From Opitutaceae bacterium (GTDB lineage: Bacteria; Verrucomicrobiota; Verrucomicrobiia; Opitutales; Opitutaceae): DNA of 47,467 bases. Below the pieces are notes generated by a model, which saw only the letters and a list, made by a program, of their open reading frames with translations, had not been told where the DNA came from and did no database searches. The DNA lies in contig JAPKDW010000004.1 of the NCBI GenBank assembly GCA_028822375.1, positions 1-47,467 of the forward strand, given 5' to 3'. Below, in pieces: positions 9,160 to 17,544 of this stretch. The position numbers were made by a program, and so were the translations under genes. Positions within the stretch are counted from its first letter, which is position 1. Every line of letters begins with the position of its first letter.

Positions 9160-9729
9160 ATGAAGGGCAATATTTCTACGAAGGCGGGCGATCAGGGGAA
9201 AACGGGAATTGTTGGTGGGACACGCGTTTATAAGGACGATATTCGTATCGAGTGCTTGGGGGCATTGGACGAGGCTAATAGTTCATTGGGCTTGTTGAGA
9301 TCGAAGCTGGATGAGAGTCACGATTGGGAGCCTGGTTTAAGGCGTATCCAAACGGAAATGATGAATCTTATGTCGCATGTCGCGACGCCTAGCGACTTTG
9401 CCGATAAACCGCGTTCGCCTCTGCCCGTTGATTCGGCTGTTTGGATGGAAGAATGGATGCAGTCGATCGAGGAAACGCTTCCGTCGACTACGGAGTATTT
9501 CCTTTTGCCGGGCGGCAGTGAGCTATCGGCGCTGTGCCATGTTTGTCGCACGCAAGTACGTAGAGCCGAACGCCGATTGGTGACGCTTGATAAGGAGGAT
9601 GCAGTGGAAATGTGCATTTTGAAATTCGCTAATCGGCTATCGGATTTACTTTTCAAGTTGTCGCGACAAGAGCAAAATCGAAGTGGAATGGATGAAATCC
9701 GCTGGCGTCCGTTTCGCAGTGAACGATAA
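9160..9729 (+). CDS. ATP:cob(I)alamin adenosyltransferase, PduO type
   Basis: From ATG 9160 the protein is 189 residues and begins MKGNISTKAGDQGKTGIVGG, the conserved PduO N-terminus that binds ATP (T-K-x-G-D-x-G-x-T). Further motifs are RVYKDDIRIECLGALDEANS near residues 22-41 and CRTQVRRAERRL followed by FANRLSDLLFKLSR, the usual C-terminal helices. An in-frame start 66 bases upstream adds residues not found in the family, so I prefer 9160. The enzyme makes adenosylcobalamin from imported corrinoid and ATP in the cytoplasm. It directly follows the uptake genes, supporting their cobalamin specificity. Confidence 0.85.
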   Translation: MKGNISTKAGDQGKTGIVGGTRVYKDDIRIECLGALDEANSSLGLLRSKLDESHDWEPGLRRIQTEMMNLMSHVATPSDFADKPRSPLPVDSAVWMEEWMQSIEETLPSTTEYFLLPGGSELSALCHVCRTQVRRAERRLVTLDKEDAVEMCILKFANRLSDLLFKLSRQEQNRSGMDEIRWRPFRSER

Positions 9730-9743
9730 AGTTAAACGCGTAA

Positions 9744-9950
9744 ATGCGAGAGAAGATTGTAGCTTCTTGGTCGAGCGGTAAAGACGGCGCGATGGCGCTG
9801 GAATACGTTTTGGAAGGAGGTTTCGAAGGGGTAGCGACGTTTGGGTTCAGCCAGAGTTTGAGAAAAGCGTTTTGCCGGGCCGCGCTATCTAGGCGCGAAA
9901 AAGGCCGCTCTTTGCAGAGCGGCCTTGAAAAGGTTTTCGAAGCGAATTGA
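9744..9950 (+). pseudogene. Truncated Dph6-like PP-loop ATPase gene
   Basis: The first 30-35 codons (EKIVASWSSGKDGAMALEYV, then LEGGFEGVATF) match the N-terminus of PP-loop ATP pyrophosphatases related to diphthine-ammonia ligase: a strand, the SxGKD nucleotide loop, and a helix. After about 9850 similarity stops and the frame runs through unrelated sequence and into a terminator hairpin, giving only 68 codons instead of more than 200. It starts 14 bases after the adenosyltransferase, so an intact version was probably the last gene of the B12 operon. The remnant should be inactive. Confidence 0.65.
9897..9926 (-). terminator. Rho-independent terminator of the Spy-like gene
   Basis: AAGGCCGCTC (9901-9910) pairs perfectly with GAGCGGCCTT (9917-9926) around a six-base loop. 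Read on the minus strand the stem is followed by TTTTTC, a U-tract, about 37 bases after the stop of the gene at 9963. On the plus strand it lies within the truncated Dph6-like frame and could end the B12 operon, though with a weaker tail. Confidence 0.8.
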
Positions 9951-9962
9951 AGGGTGTCGGCG

Positions 9963-10487
9963 TTATCTTTTCTTCTTGCCGCCGCTTTGTTTCGCTTGAT
10001 TTGCGGCTCGTCGCGCTTGCGCTTTCTTACGCTGCTCCACAACGCGTATGGCGACAACATCGACTTGTTTGACCTGCTCTGGGGTGAGGAATGTGGCTAG
10101 TTCGTCCTTATAAGCGGCTTTATTGGCCTTTAGTTGGGCATCGAGCTCAGCTTTGTCCGACTTGATCTTTTCAAGTATTTCGGGAGCTGGAGGTGCCTTG
10201 CCGACGTATTTTTGGTTTTTCTTTCGGAACTTCTGAACGCTGGCGCTCCATTTCTGGACGGCCTTATTATGGTTGTTGAACGCTTTCTTGAAGGCTTTCT
10301 TGGTTTTCCCTTCGAGTTTAAGCTGATTGATGTATGGGGCTGTTGGATCGGGGGCGCCTTGACCGCCTGGACGGCCACCACCACCACCACCGCCGCCGCC
10401 ACGCTGGGCGAAAGCCGGGGAATTGAAAAAGGTGAGCAACGCCAATCCGATGAAGGCGAGTAATTTGATACGAAGTCGAGATTTCAT
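9963..10487 (-). CDS. Spy/CpxP-like periplasmic helical protein with poly-Gly linker
   Basis: A 174-residue exported protein. Residues 1-27 form a signal peptide (LLAFIGLALLTFFNSPAFA). A run of nine Gly flanked by Arg, then GRPGGQGAPD, separates it from a Lys-rich helical domain. Near residue 135 it carries FLTPEQVKQVD, matching the LTxxQ motif of the Spy/CpxP family of periplasmic chaperones. The C-terminus is very basic (AKQSGGKKKR). Family identity is inferred from this motif and the helical layout; the Gly tract and Lys richness are unusual. It is monocistronic and has its own terminator downstream. Confidence 0.6.
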   Translation of the reverse strand: MKSRLRIKLLAFIGLALLTFFNSPAFAQRGGGGGGGGGRPGGQGAPDPTAPYINQLKLEGKTKKAFKKAFNNHNKAVQKWSASVQKFRKKNQKYVGKAPPAPEILEKIKSDKAELDAQLKANKAAYKDELATFLTPEQVKQVDVVAIRVVEQRKKAQARRAANQAKQSGGKKKR

Positions 10488-10683
10488 AATGCTGGTTTCT
10501 TCTTTTAGAGGTTGAGTGGGGGTGTCTGGATAAGGGTGAAGACAGACAGGATCCTATCTCTCCTTCGAGCAGGCAAGCTAGAATCTTACTCCTATGGAAG
10601 AATCATTCCGATAGTAGCAGGGGCGAGTATTATAGTGATTGGAAATGATATCTATCGTGTTTCGTTGCCCTTCGGTGGAGAAA

Positions 10684-10766
10684 GGTAGGGCAGCATCGCC
10701 GAGGCTGCAGTAGAACCCTGATTTTTAATTTAGGCTCTGCTGCGGCCTCGGCGATGCCGCTCTACC
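10684..10766. repeat. Long inverted repeat (GGTAGGGC...GCTCTACC)
   Basis: The left arm 10684-10710 starts GGTAGGGCAGCATCGCCGAG and the right arm 10737-10766 ends CTCGGCGATGCCGCTCTACC, pairing with few mismatches around a 26-base AT-rich loop. The right-arm text recurs at about 35679-35705. The rest of the 356-base gap from 10488 to 10843 shows no gene and no clear regulatory element. Confidence 0.7.
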
Positions 10767-10843
10767 ACTTTAAAGCGCACCCTGCGTATTGCGGGCGGTA
10801 GGTCTCCTTGTGTTGCGATCAATGAAAACGTGCTTCGATCGAA

Positions 10844-12529
10844 TTGAAAACGGGAATTGATCTATTAATTTCTTGCGACGCAGCCGTTTGCGACGCGCTA
10901 TGGCAACTTCACAACGGTAACCTCGATTCACTCCCTATGTTCTCCCTCTTCTCTTTTGTTGCGTTCACGGCGATGGTCGCGATCGTATCCTATCTTAAAA
11001 CCCGGAACGACGACCACGCCCATGGCAAAGGTTATTTTCTGGCGGGCAATACGCTCAGTGGCTGGGTTATCGCCGGTTCCTTGATGCTGACGAATCTGTC
11101 GACCGAACAGCTAATCGGTTTGAATGGAAACGCCTACACGCACGGCGCTCAGGTAATGGCCTGGGAAATCATCGCAGCCTTTGCGATGGTGGTAATGGCG
11201 CTGTACTTTTTCCCAAGATATTGGAAGGGGCAGATCGCGACGGTTCCGGAGTTTCTGGAAAAACGCTACGATAAGCAGACACGCCGCATTTTAGGGGCGG
11301 TTTTCATGTTTTCGATTGTGACGAACATGCTGCCGTTTGTGCTCTACTCGGGAGCGATCGGGATGAACACCCTTTTCAACGTGCCGGAGCTGTTGGGAGT
11401 AAGCACAGGCGCTTCGATGTGGATCATGGTTTGGGCAATTGGAATCGCTGGCGGTATTTACGCGATTTTCGGCGGCTTAAGAGCGGTTGCGATTTCGGAC
11501 TCGATTAACGGAATCGGGCTTTTGCTCGGTGGCTTGTTGGTGCCGGTTCTAGGATTGATTGCATTGGGTGAAGGAAGCCTTCTCGCGGGATGGGGAGCCA
11601 TCGTTGAGAACATCCCTGAAAAATTGGATCCGATTGGGAAACCCGGAGAGAATATTCCGTTCAGCACATTATTTACCGGGATGATCCTTATTAACGTATA
11701 TTACTGGTGTACGAATCAATCGATCGTGCAGCGGACGTTCGGAGCTAAATCGCTCAAGGAAGGTCAGAAAGGCATTCTCATCGCTGCGTGTCTAAAGCTC
11801 GCTGGACCGATTTATTTGGTGCTTCCCGGGATCATCGCGTTTCAGATGTTTGGGCCTGATTTAGCTAAGCAGGATATGGCTTACCCAAGTTTGGTGGCGG
11901 CTGTGTTGCCGACCGCTTTAGTCGGGTTCTTCGGAGCGGTGATTTTCGGAGCAATCCTAAGTTCGTTTAACAGTATCCTTCACAGTTCGTCTACGCTCTT
12001 CGGTTTGGATATTTACCGGGGCATGATGAATCCGAAGGCGACTGACGCGGAAACCGTAAGAATGGGCAAGCGGTTCGGAATCATCCTGGCGGTGATCGCG
12101 ATGTCGCTGGCGCCGTTTATCGGCAAGGCGCAAGGGCTCTTTGATTTGATGAAGAAGTTGGCGGCTGTCACCAATGTCCCAATACTTGCGATTATTCTAG
12201 TAGGAATGCTGACGACACGCGTTTCTGCTAAGGTTGCCAAAATCGCGCTTCTTTCTGGAATCGGATTGTTCGCGTTGTCTTGGATGCAGGGAGACGCGAT
12301 CTTTGGATTGAAAATGCATTGGTTGCATGTTGCAGGAGCCAACTTTGTTATAATATGCGTTCTGATGTTAGTCCTGAGTAAGGTCTTCCCCTCCGATAAA
12401 TCGTCGGACGAAGTAGCATTGAAGCCCGAAACCGAGGGCACTTGGGGCATGGCCAAGGGAATCGGTTTCACGGTGATCGTCATGGTATTTTTAATCTACA
12501 GCTTCCTGCATCATTTGGGCAGCGCGTAG
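10844..12529 (+). CDS. Sodium/solute symporter (SSS family)
   Basis: A 561-residue membrane protein with about 13-14 helices. Family hallmarks are GKGYFLAGNTLSGWVIAGSL, SLMLTNLSTEQLIGLNGNAY and ATVPEFLEKRYDKQTRRILG, followed later by IFGGLRAVAISDSING and AILSSFNSILHSSSTLFGLD. It resembles sugar/myo-inositol type members, importing an organic solute with Na+. The frame opens at a TTG (10844); the ATG at 10937 fits the first membrane helix better and would give 530 residues. Neither has a strong ribosome site. It stands alone, upstream of a hairpin that may end its transcript. Confidence 0.88.
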   Translation: MKTGIDLLISCDAAVCDALWQLHNGNLDSLPMFSLFSFVAFTAMVAIVSYLKTRNDDHAHGKGYFLAGNTLSGWVIAGSLMLTNLSTEQLIGLNGNAYTHGAQVMAWEIIAAFAMVVMALYFFPRYWKGQIATVPEFLEKRYDKQTRRILGAVFMFSIVTNMLPFVLYSGAIGMNTLFNVPELLGVSTGASMWIMVWAIGIAGGIYAIFGGLRAVAISDSINGIGLLLGGLLVPVLGLIALGEGSLLAGWGAIVENIPEKLDPIGKPGENIPFSTLFTGMILINVYYWCTNQSIVQRTFGAKSLKEGQKGILIAACLKLAGPIYLVLPGIIAFQMFGPDLAKQDMAYPSLVAAVLPTALVGFFGAVIFGAILSSFNSILHSSSTLFGLDIYRGMMNPKATDAETVRMGKRFGIILAVIAMSLAPFIGKAQGLFDLMKKLAAVTNVPILAIILVGMLTTRVSAKVAKIALLSGIGLFALSWMQGDAIFGLKMHWLHVAGANFVIICVLMLVLSKVFPSDKSSDEVALKPETEGTWGMAKGIGFTVIVMVFLIYSFLHHLGSA

Positions 12530-12580
12530 CGGAATCGAGGCTGCGAGCAGTCTCTCAGAGAGTCTCTCAGGTTATCTGCT

Positions 12581-12610
12581 CAAACGATGGATCTATGGAT
12601 TCATCGTTTG
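12581..12610. terminator. Hairpin after the symporter gene
   Basis: CAAACGATG (12581-12589) pairs exactly with CATCGTTTG (12602-12610), loop 12 bases, followed by GTTTTCC on the plus strand. It is 52 bases after the symporter stop. The short T-run makes it a weak intrinsic terminator candidate. Confidence 0.4.
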
Positions 12611-12688
12611 GTTTTCCGCTGATAGAATGATCGTTTTGCGGCAGACCGGGACGGTCTTGCCCTACCTTTGAGCCGTTGGGGCCGAACG

Positions 12689-13624
12689 TTATCGCCTCAG
12701 TTTGGCGATGATCGGTTCGGCTAGAGCTCGCATGCTCTCGATGTCGGCGAGGACGGTTTTGGAATCGCCGAATTCAGGGGTCATTCCGAGAGCCTCTAGG
12801 CGCGCTTTGACGTCTTTATCTTGAATTGCGGCTTCTAGGGCTTCGCGAATTACGGCTAGGCGATCGGCGGGCGTTCCTTTTGGAGCTAGCCAGATACGCG
12901 ATTCTGTAATTGAAAGATAGATACCGAATTCTTTTGCGGTAGGAGTGTTGGGTAGAAGGGGGCTGCGTTCTTCGGAAAAGAGCATCAATGGATTGAGTCC
13001 AGATTCGCTGAAATTGATTAAAGCCGAAGTCGAAAAGAGGCTAATGTCCGTATGCCCTCCCAGGATCGAGGCGAGACGTTTAGAGCCGCCTCCGGAAGCG
13101 ACGACGCGAAATTCGAATCCAGCTTTGTGAGCTAGTATCATAGGAATAATATGGGCTGCCGTGCCGATTTCGGTGGCTAGCTTTAATGCGCCGGGTTTGG
13201 ATTTTCCTCGCTCAATCATGCTGGAGATTGAGTTGATCGGCGACTCGGTTTTGACTCCCATTCCTAAATCCGTAAACCCAGTCATTCCGATGATTTCGAA
13301 ATCGTTGTGGTCGTATCGGGTAATCCCCATTAGTTTGGCGGATATTAGGGCGTTGGGATTCCAGATTCCAATAGTGTATCCATCATTTGGGGAATCTTTT
13401 ATTTTTCGCGTTCCGACTGCTCCGCCAGCTCCGGGTATATTTACGATGACGAGCTTTTCAGACAGGAGCGCTTTCTCTTGTATCGCCCGCTGGAAGATCC
13501 GGGCGATCGTATCGTGACCTCCACCTGCTTCCGTCGGAACGATGATGCGGATTGGTTTATCCGGAAAGGCGCCTGCGAGGGGGGTGACGGCGAAGAGGAA
13601 AAGAGCGAGCAGCGAAGTTTTCAT
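12689..13624 (-). CDS. TctC/Bug family periplasmic solute-binding protein
   Basis: From ATG 13624 the protein has 311 residues and a clean signal peptide (MKTSLLALFLFAVTPLAGA). The mature start FPDKPIRIIVPTEAGGGHDT is diagnostic of the tripartite tricarboxylate transporter binding proteins, as are NIPGAGGAVG and LAPKGTPADRLAVIREALEA. A start 48 bases earlier only adds residues ahead of the signal and is less likely. These proteins bind carboxylates and pass them to TctA/TctB membrane partners. No tctA or tctB gene is in the window, so partners must be elsewhere or the protein acts as a sensor subunit. Confidence 0.85.
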   Translation of the reverse strand: MKTSLLALFLFAVTPLAGAFPDKPIRIIVPTEAGGGHDTIARIFQRAIQEKALLSEKLVIVNIPGAGGAVGTRKIKDSPNDGYTIGIWNPNALISAKLMGITRYDHNDFEIIGMTGFTDLGMGVKTESPINSISSMIERGKSKPGALKLATEIGTAAHIIPMILAHKAGFEFRVVASGGGSKRLASILGGHTDISLFSTSALINFSESGLNPLMLFSEERSPLLPNTPTAKEFGIYLSITESRIWLAPKGTPADRLAVIREALEAAIQDKDVKARLEALGMTPEFGDSKTVLADIESMRALAEPIIAKLRR

Positions 13625-13718
13625 GGGTGTGAGTAGGGAGCAACTATCAGGCGCTGTTATTGTGGTAGTCAATAACGGTCGATCGTTGGGGTACGCGTAA
13701 CAAGGATCTTGATGGAAT

Positions 13719-13761
13719 CCACGCCGAGTTCTCGTCGTAGCTACGTCGTAGCGCGGCGTGG
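13719..13761. repeat. Hairpin repeat (CCACGCCG...CGGCGTGG)
   Basis: CCACGCCG at 13719-13726 pairs with CGGCGTGG at 13754-13761; the interior contains CGTCGTAGCTACG, itself palindromic. Its text is a variant of the hairpin at 13996-14039. The downstream TACGCGTTCAGCGAGATGG and GAGCCGCTAC near 13790-13820 echo arms of the nested element to the right. Confidence 0.6.
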
Positions 13762-13909
13762 GTTCAGTCGAATTTCAGTAAATTGATGCGTACGCGTTCA
13801 GCGAGATGGAGCCGCTACTTTAGGATGGAAATGAGGCTCAGGCTAAAGCACTGAGCTCCTTTTATTCCCTCCGGGTAAATACCTCGAAGCTTGCTTCGTA
13901 GCTGATTTT

Positions 13910-14137
13910 GGTAGCGGCCGATCTCCGAGCGGTCACTGATCCCGCTCAGCGCATACGCGTCAACTTAACTCTATTTGAAAGAATTATTGCAGACTCCACA
14001 CCGAATTCTCGGTGTAGCTACCTCGACACGTCGGGGTGGTTTTTAGACGATTTCAGTTAAGTTGACGCCAATGCGCTCAGCGGGATCAGCACCTTCAACA
14101 AAAATGGTTCCGCTGAGCGGGAAGATCGACCGCTACC
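13910..14137. repeat. Three palindromic repeats nested inside one another
   Basis: The outer pair is GGTAGCGGCCGATC (13910-13923) with GATCGACCGCTACC (14124-14137). The middle pair is a 35-base arm, 13936-13970, beginning CTGATCCCGCTCAGC, matched by 14055-14089, ending GCTCAGCGGGATCAG, with about 32 of 35 positions complementary. The inner hairpin is CCACACCGA (13996-14004) with TCGGGGTGG (14031-14039). Together they fill most of the 547-base gap between the TctC-type gene and the sulfatase. No gene is visible here. The layout suggests insertion of one palindromic element into another. Confidence 0.7.
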
Positions 14138-14171
14138 TTTTGAATACCTCGGGGCTTGCCCCGGGGATGCT

Positions 14172-15614
14172 TTAATTCCCTGTGTATCCGGGATTTGGGT
14201 GCGGGAGCTTGGCGTTTGTCTTTTTTTGAATCTTCGCTAGCTTCGCCAGAAGTTCTTTGAGCTTTTCGGGGTGTTTATTGGAGAGATCCTTTAGTTCGCC
14301 GATATCGTCTTTCAGGTTGTAAAGTTCGGTTTCGCCGTACTCGTAGAAGTTGATGGCTTTCCAGTCGCCTATGCGAATCGCTGCTCCGGGTTTCCAGGTG
14401 GAGCCGTGATAGTGCGGGTAGTGCCAGTAGAGCGTGTCGCGGTCTATGGCTTTGCCTTTCAGGGCCTTGACGAGGCTTTCGCCGTCTTTGTGGCGGTTTG
14501 GCTCAAGGTCGAATCCTGCGAGTTCGAGCATGGTTGGGAAGTAGTCCATGCTGATCGCTGGAGTGTCGGAGACCAGTCCGGCTTGACTGACTCCTGGGGC
14601 GCGGATGATGAGGGGAACACGGATGCCGCCTTCGTAACACCAGCCTTTGCCTGCGCGGAGGGGAAGTTGGGATGAGGGGCCGACGGTGGGTTTTGTTGAA
14701 AGACCGCCATTATCGGAGGTGAAGATTATGACAGTGTTCTCGTCGAGACCTCGGGCTTTTAGAGCGTCGAGAACACGGCCGACATTGTCGTCAAGAGACT
14801 TGGCCATGGCAGCGTACTGCGGGTTGTCTTGCCGGGGGCGGGTGAGACCATCGCGTTCGCGGATAGGTTCGGCGCTGCCTTTGACGGATTTGGCCTTTTC
14901 AGTGAAATAATTGTCGTACTGATCGTTTCCTTGGACCGGCGTGTGGACGGTGTAGAAGGCGAAGTAGAGGAGGAAGGGGTCGTTAGGATCACGTTGGTCC
15001 AGGAAGGAAACGGATTCGTCGGCGAGGCGATCGGTTAAGTAATGATCGTCCGGCTTGTCGTCGAGCTGGGGATTGTTGAAAGGCGCGTAGTAACCGCCGG
15101 GGGGGCTCCCTTTATGGTGGCCGCCTTTGTTGATGTCGAATCCTTGGTCCTGGGGAAAGTGTCCCTCGTCACCGAGATGCCATTTGCCGGCGTAGAAGGT
15201 TTGGTAGCCTTTATCGCGAAAGGATTCGGCGAGGGTGACTTCGTTTAGAGCGAGATTATCTCGGTCTTCAGGGGCGATTAGTTTCGGGTTTTTCGCGTTC
15301 GCTCCCGGAATCCAGTCGGTGATGTCGACTCGGCTTGGGTACTGGCCGGTCATGATCGCGGCTCGTGTGGGTGAGCAGACGGGTGAAGCGGCGTAGGCGT
15401 TGGTGAAGCGGACGCCGGATTTGGCGAGAGCGTCGATGTTGGGTGTCTCGTGGTAGGCGCTGCCGTAGCAGCCAAGGTCCATCCAACCGAGGTCGTCGAC
15501 GAGAAAGAAGACGAAATTTGGCTGAGCGCTTTTGGCGGCGGTCAATTTGACGGGAACGCCTAAGAGCGTGGCGATGGCGATTAGGGCGGCGAGAAAGGGT
15601 ATCTTCGATTTCAT
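14172..15614 (-). CDS. Secreted sulfatase (formylglycine type)
   Basis: A 480-residue enzyme with signal peptide (about residues 1-26). Metal-binding Asp pair D40-D41 lies in [20 protein letters not shown]. The signature [13 protein letters not shown] places the Cys to be converted to formylglycine at residue 80 (C-S-P-T-R). Also present are [42 protein letters not shown], and the C-terminal [18 protein letters not shown] block. It hydrolyses a sulfate ester, probably on a glycan, outside the cytoplasm; the exact substrate class cannot be read. It is divergent from the next sulfatase and shares a 151-base promoter region with it. Confidence 0.92.
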   Translation of the reverse strand: MKSKIPFLAALIAIATLLGVPVKLTAAKSAQPNFVFFLVDDLGWMDLGCYGSAYHETPNIDALAKSGVRFTNAYAASPVCSPTRAAIMTGQYPSRVDITDWIPGANAKNPKLIAPEDRDNLALNEVTLAESFRDKGYQTFYAGKWHLGDEGHFPQDQGFDINKGGHHKGSPPGGYYAPFNNPQLDDKPDDHYLTDRLADESVSFLDQRDPNDPFLLYFAFYTVHTPVQGNDQYDNYFTEKAKSVKGSAEPIRERDGLTRPRQDNPQYAAMAKSLDDNVGRVLDALKARGLDENTVIIFTSDNGGLSTKPTVGPSSQLPLRAGKGWCYEGGIRVPLIIRAPGVSQAGLVSDTPAISMDYFPTMLELAGFDLEPNRHKDGESLVKALKGKAIDRDTLYWHYPHYHGSTWKPGAAIRIGDWKAINFYEYGETELYNLKDDIGELKDLSNKHPEKLKELLAKLAKIQKKTNAKLPHPNPGYTGN

Positions 15615-15675
15615 AACTGAGGGGTGAGTTGGGGCGAGTATTTGGGAATCGAGCCGCCTATCAAGTCAAAGCGTT

Positions 15676-15698
15676 AAATTGTAGATTACAATTAAACT
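15676..15698. promoter_or_regulatory. Palindrome between divergent sulfatase genes
   Basis: AATTGTA and TACAATT flank a three-base centre, extended by TTA on the left and AAA on the right. It lies in the 151-base intergenic region that must hold both promoters. Size and position suit a dimeric repressor or activator site controlling both sulfatases. No regulator gene is adjacent. Confidence 0.4.
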
Positions 15699-15765
15699 TC
15701 GACGAATAGGGAATCGGAATCATTTCGCTGGACAAGGGCGGGCTTATTAGTTGTCCCATTTAGGT

Positions 15766-17217
15766 ATGATGCCCCTTAGAAGTTCACGTTCCCGAATCGT
15801 TGGTTTTACAGTCGCGGCTTTAGTTTTGCTTTTGTCGCTGTCTGCAAAAGGAGCCAAGCAACCGAATATTATCTACATCCTAGCCGATGACCTGGGTTAC
15901 GGCGATATCAGCTTGTTTGGTCAGGAGCGCTTTAAGACGCCGAATATCGATCGGATTGCTAAAGAGGGGATTCGGTTTACCCAGCATTATTCCGGGTCGA
16001 CCGTTTGCGCTCCATCGCGTTCGTGTCTGATGACGGGCCTGCACACGGGACACACCCCGATTCGCGGGAACTTTGAAATCAGGCCTGAAGGGCAGAAGCC
16101 AATGCCGGCGGAGACGGTGACAGTTGCTGAACTGCTAGAGAAGGAAGGTTACGTTACGGGAGCATTCGGGAAATGGGGCTTAGGTTTCCCTGGCTCGGAA
16201 GGCGATCCGACTAAGCAAGGTTTTGATGCGTTCTTCGGCTACAATTGCCAGCGAATCGCTCACAACTATTATCCCTACCATGTGTGGGAAAATGAGAATA
16301 AGCTGATGCTTACCGGGAACGAAGGGCGTCAAGAAGGCGTTTACGCGCCGGAGATGATCCAGGAACGTACGCTCGAGTTCATCGAAGCGAATCGCGATAA
16401 GCCGTTTTTCTGCTATGTACCCCATGTTATTCCACATGCGGAGATGTTTGCGCCGGAATCTTACATGGAGCGCTTTCGCGGTAAGTTCCTGCCGGAGAAT
16501 AATTATGACGGAACGGATGACGGGCCGAATTATCGAGATGGTGGATACGGTTCGCAGCCGGAAAGCCATGCGGCCTTTGTCGCGATGGTAACGATGCTGG
16601 ATGATCATGTCGGACAGATCCTCGACAAGGTCGATGAGCTAGGTATCGCCGACAATACGATCATACTGTTCACTTCGGATAATGGCCCTCATATGGAAGG
16701 CGGAGCGGATCCGGAGTATTTCAATAGCAATGGCCCGCTGCGCGGATATAAGCGCGATCTTTACGAAGGAGGAATTCGAGTTCCCTTGTTGGCCCGCTGG
16801 CCTGGGAAAATCAAAGCTGGATCGAAAACGGATCATGTATCCGCTTTTTGGGACTTTTTGCCGACGGTTTGCGACTTGGCGGGAATCAAGACGCCGAAAG
16901 GCATCGATGGCGTTTCTTACGCGCCGACGCTTTTGCGTTCAGGCAAGCAGCAGGAGCATTCGTTTTTGTATTGGGCTTTCCATGAAAAAGGTGGCCGCGT
17001 TGCTGTTCGCAAAGGCGATTGGAAGTTGGTGAAGTACAATGTCGACAAGGACGCAGACGCGAAGTGGGAGCTATATGATTTGTCGAAGGACGTGGGTGAA
17101 AGTCGAGACGTGGCATCCCGTTATCCAGAGGTCGTGCGCGAGCTTTCGTCTTTGGCTGTAGGAGCTGAGGTTCCTTCGCCGATCGAGAAGTTCCAGTTTC
17201 AGCGGCCGATAAATTAG
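15766..17217 (+). CDS. Secreted arylsulfatase-like sulfatase
   Basis: A 483-residue enzyme from ATG 15766; the frame continues upstream to a TTG at 15751, but the ATG pair is preferred and gives a normal signal peptide (FTVAALVLLLSLSAKGA). Metal Asp residues D41-D42 are in IIYILADDLGYGDISLFG. The modification motif is C81-A-P-S-R85 in STVCAPSRSCLMTGLHTGHT. Later motifs: [51 protein letters not shown] and ELYDLSKDVGESRDVA. It belongs to the arylsulfatase A-like group. It is transcribed away from the other sulfatase and probably co-regulated with it. Confidence 0.92.
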   Translation: MMPLRSSRSRIVGFTVAALVLLLSLSAKGAKQPNIIYILADDLGYGDISLFGQERFKTPNIDRIAKEGIRFTQHYSGSTVCAPSRSCLMTGLHTGHTPIRGNFEIRPEGQKPMPAETVTVAELLEKEGYVTGAFGKWGLGFPGSEGDPTKQGFDAFFGYNCQRIAHNYYPYHVWENENKLMLTGNEGRQEGVYAPEMIQERTLEFIEANRDKPFFCYVPHVIPHAEMFAPESYMERFRGKFLPENNYDGTDDGPNYRDGGYGSQPESHAAFVAMVTMLDDHVGQILDKVDELGIADNTIILFTSDNGPHMEGGADPEYFNSNGPLRGYKRDLYEGGIRVPLLARWPGKIKAGSKTDHVSAFWDFLPTVCDLAGIKTPKGIDGVSYAPTLLRSGKQQEHSFLYWAFHEKGGRVAVRKGDWKLVKYNVDKDADAKWELYDLSKDVGESRDVASRYPEVVRELSSLAVGAEVPSPIEKFQFQRPIN

Positions 17218-17312
17218 GGCGGGATTTTGAAATTAGGTTTTTTTTCGCCCACGACGTAGTGGAACGCAGATGGCGTAGCAATAGCGCGAATGATCACGAA
17301 TAATTCATTAGG

Positions 17313-17426
17313 GACCGTTAAATAAGTTAGAATAATATGCATATCCGATTGTAGGGGCTCTGCTTGCGGAGACCGCGTATGAAGAGTTCTAGCTGCTTCT
17401 GTGGTTGCCGCAAGCAGAGCCCCTGC
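17313..17426. repeat. MITE-like remnant with long hairpin
   Basis: GACCGTTAAATAAGTTAG (17313-17330) matches the end of the MITE at 1655 in 11 consecutive bases, GTTAAATAAGT. It is followed by an inverted repeat: GTAGGGGCTCTGCTTGCGG (17351-17369) with CCGCAAGCAGAGCCCCTGC (17408-17426). No right-hand terminal repeat or target duplication is evident, so it is probably a decayed copy of a related element. It occupies the 327-base gap upstream of the DUF2959 gene. Confidence 0.5.
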
Positions 17427-17544
17427 GTCGTGGGGAAATGAATGTATAATAGCTATGACTAGCGTTTTCGTTTTCTTGTGGACTTGAGTTTGGGCCAGCG
17501 AGCGCTACGGTCTTTCTTGTTCGTTTCGCCATTTTGAGATCGTT

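Noticed and set aside
14406-15248. Plus-strand frames across the minus-strand sulfatase
   Set aside because: They are antisense shadows of a sulfatase with all catalytic motifs.
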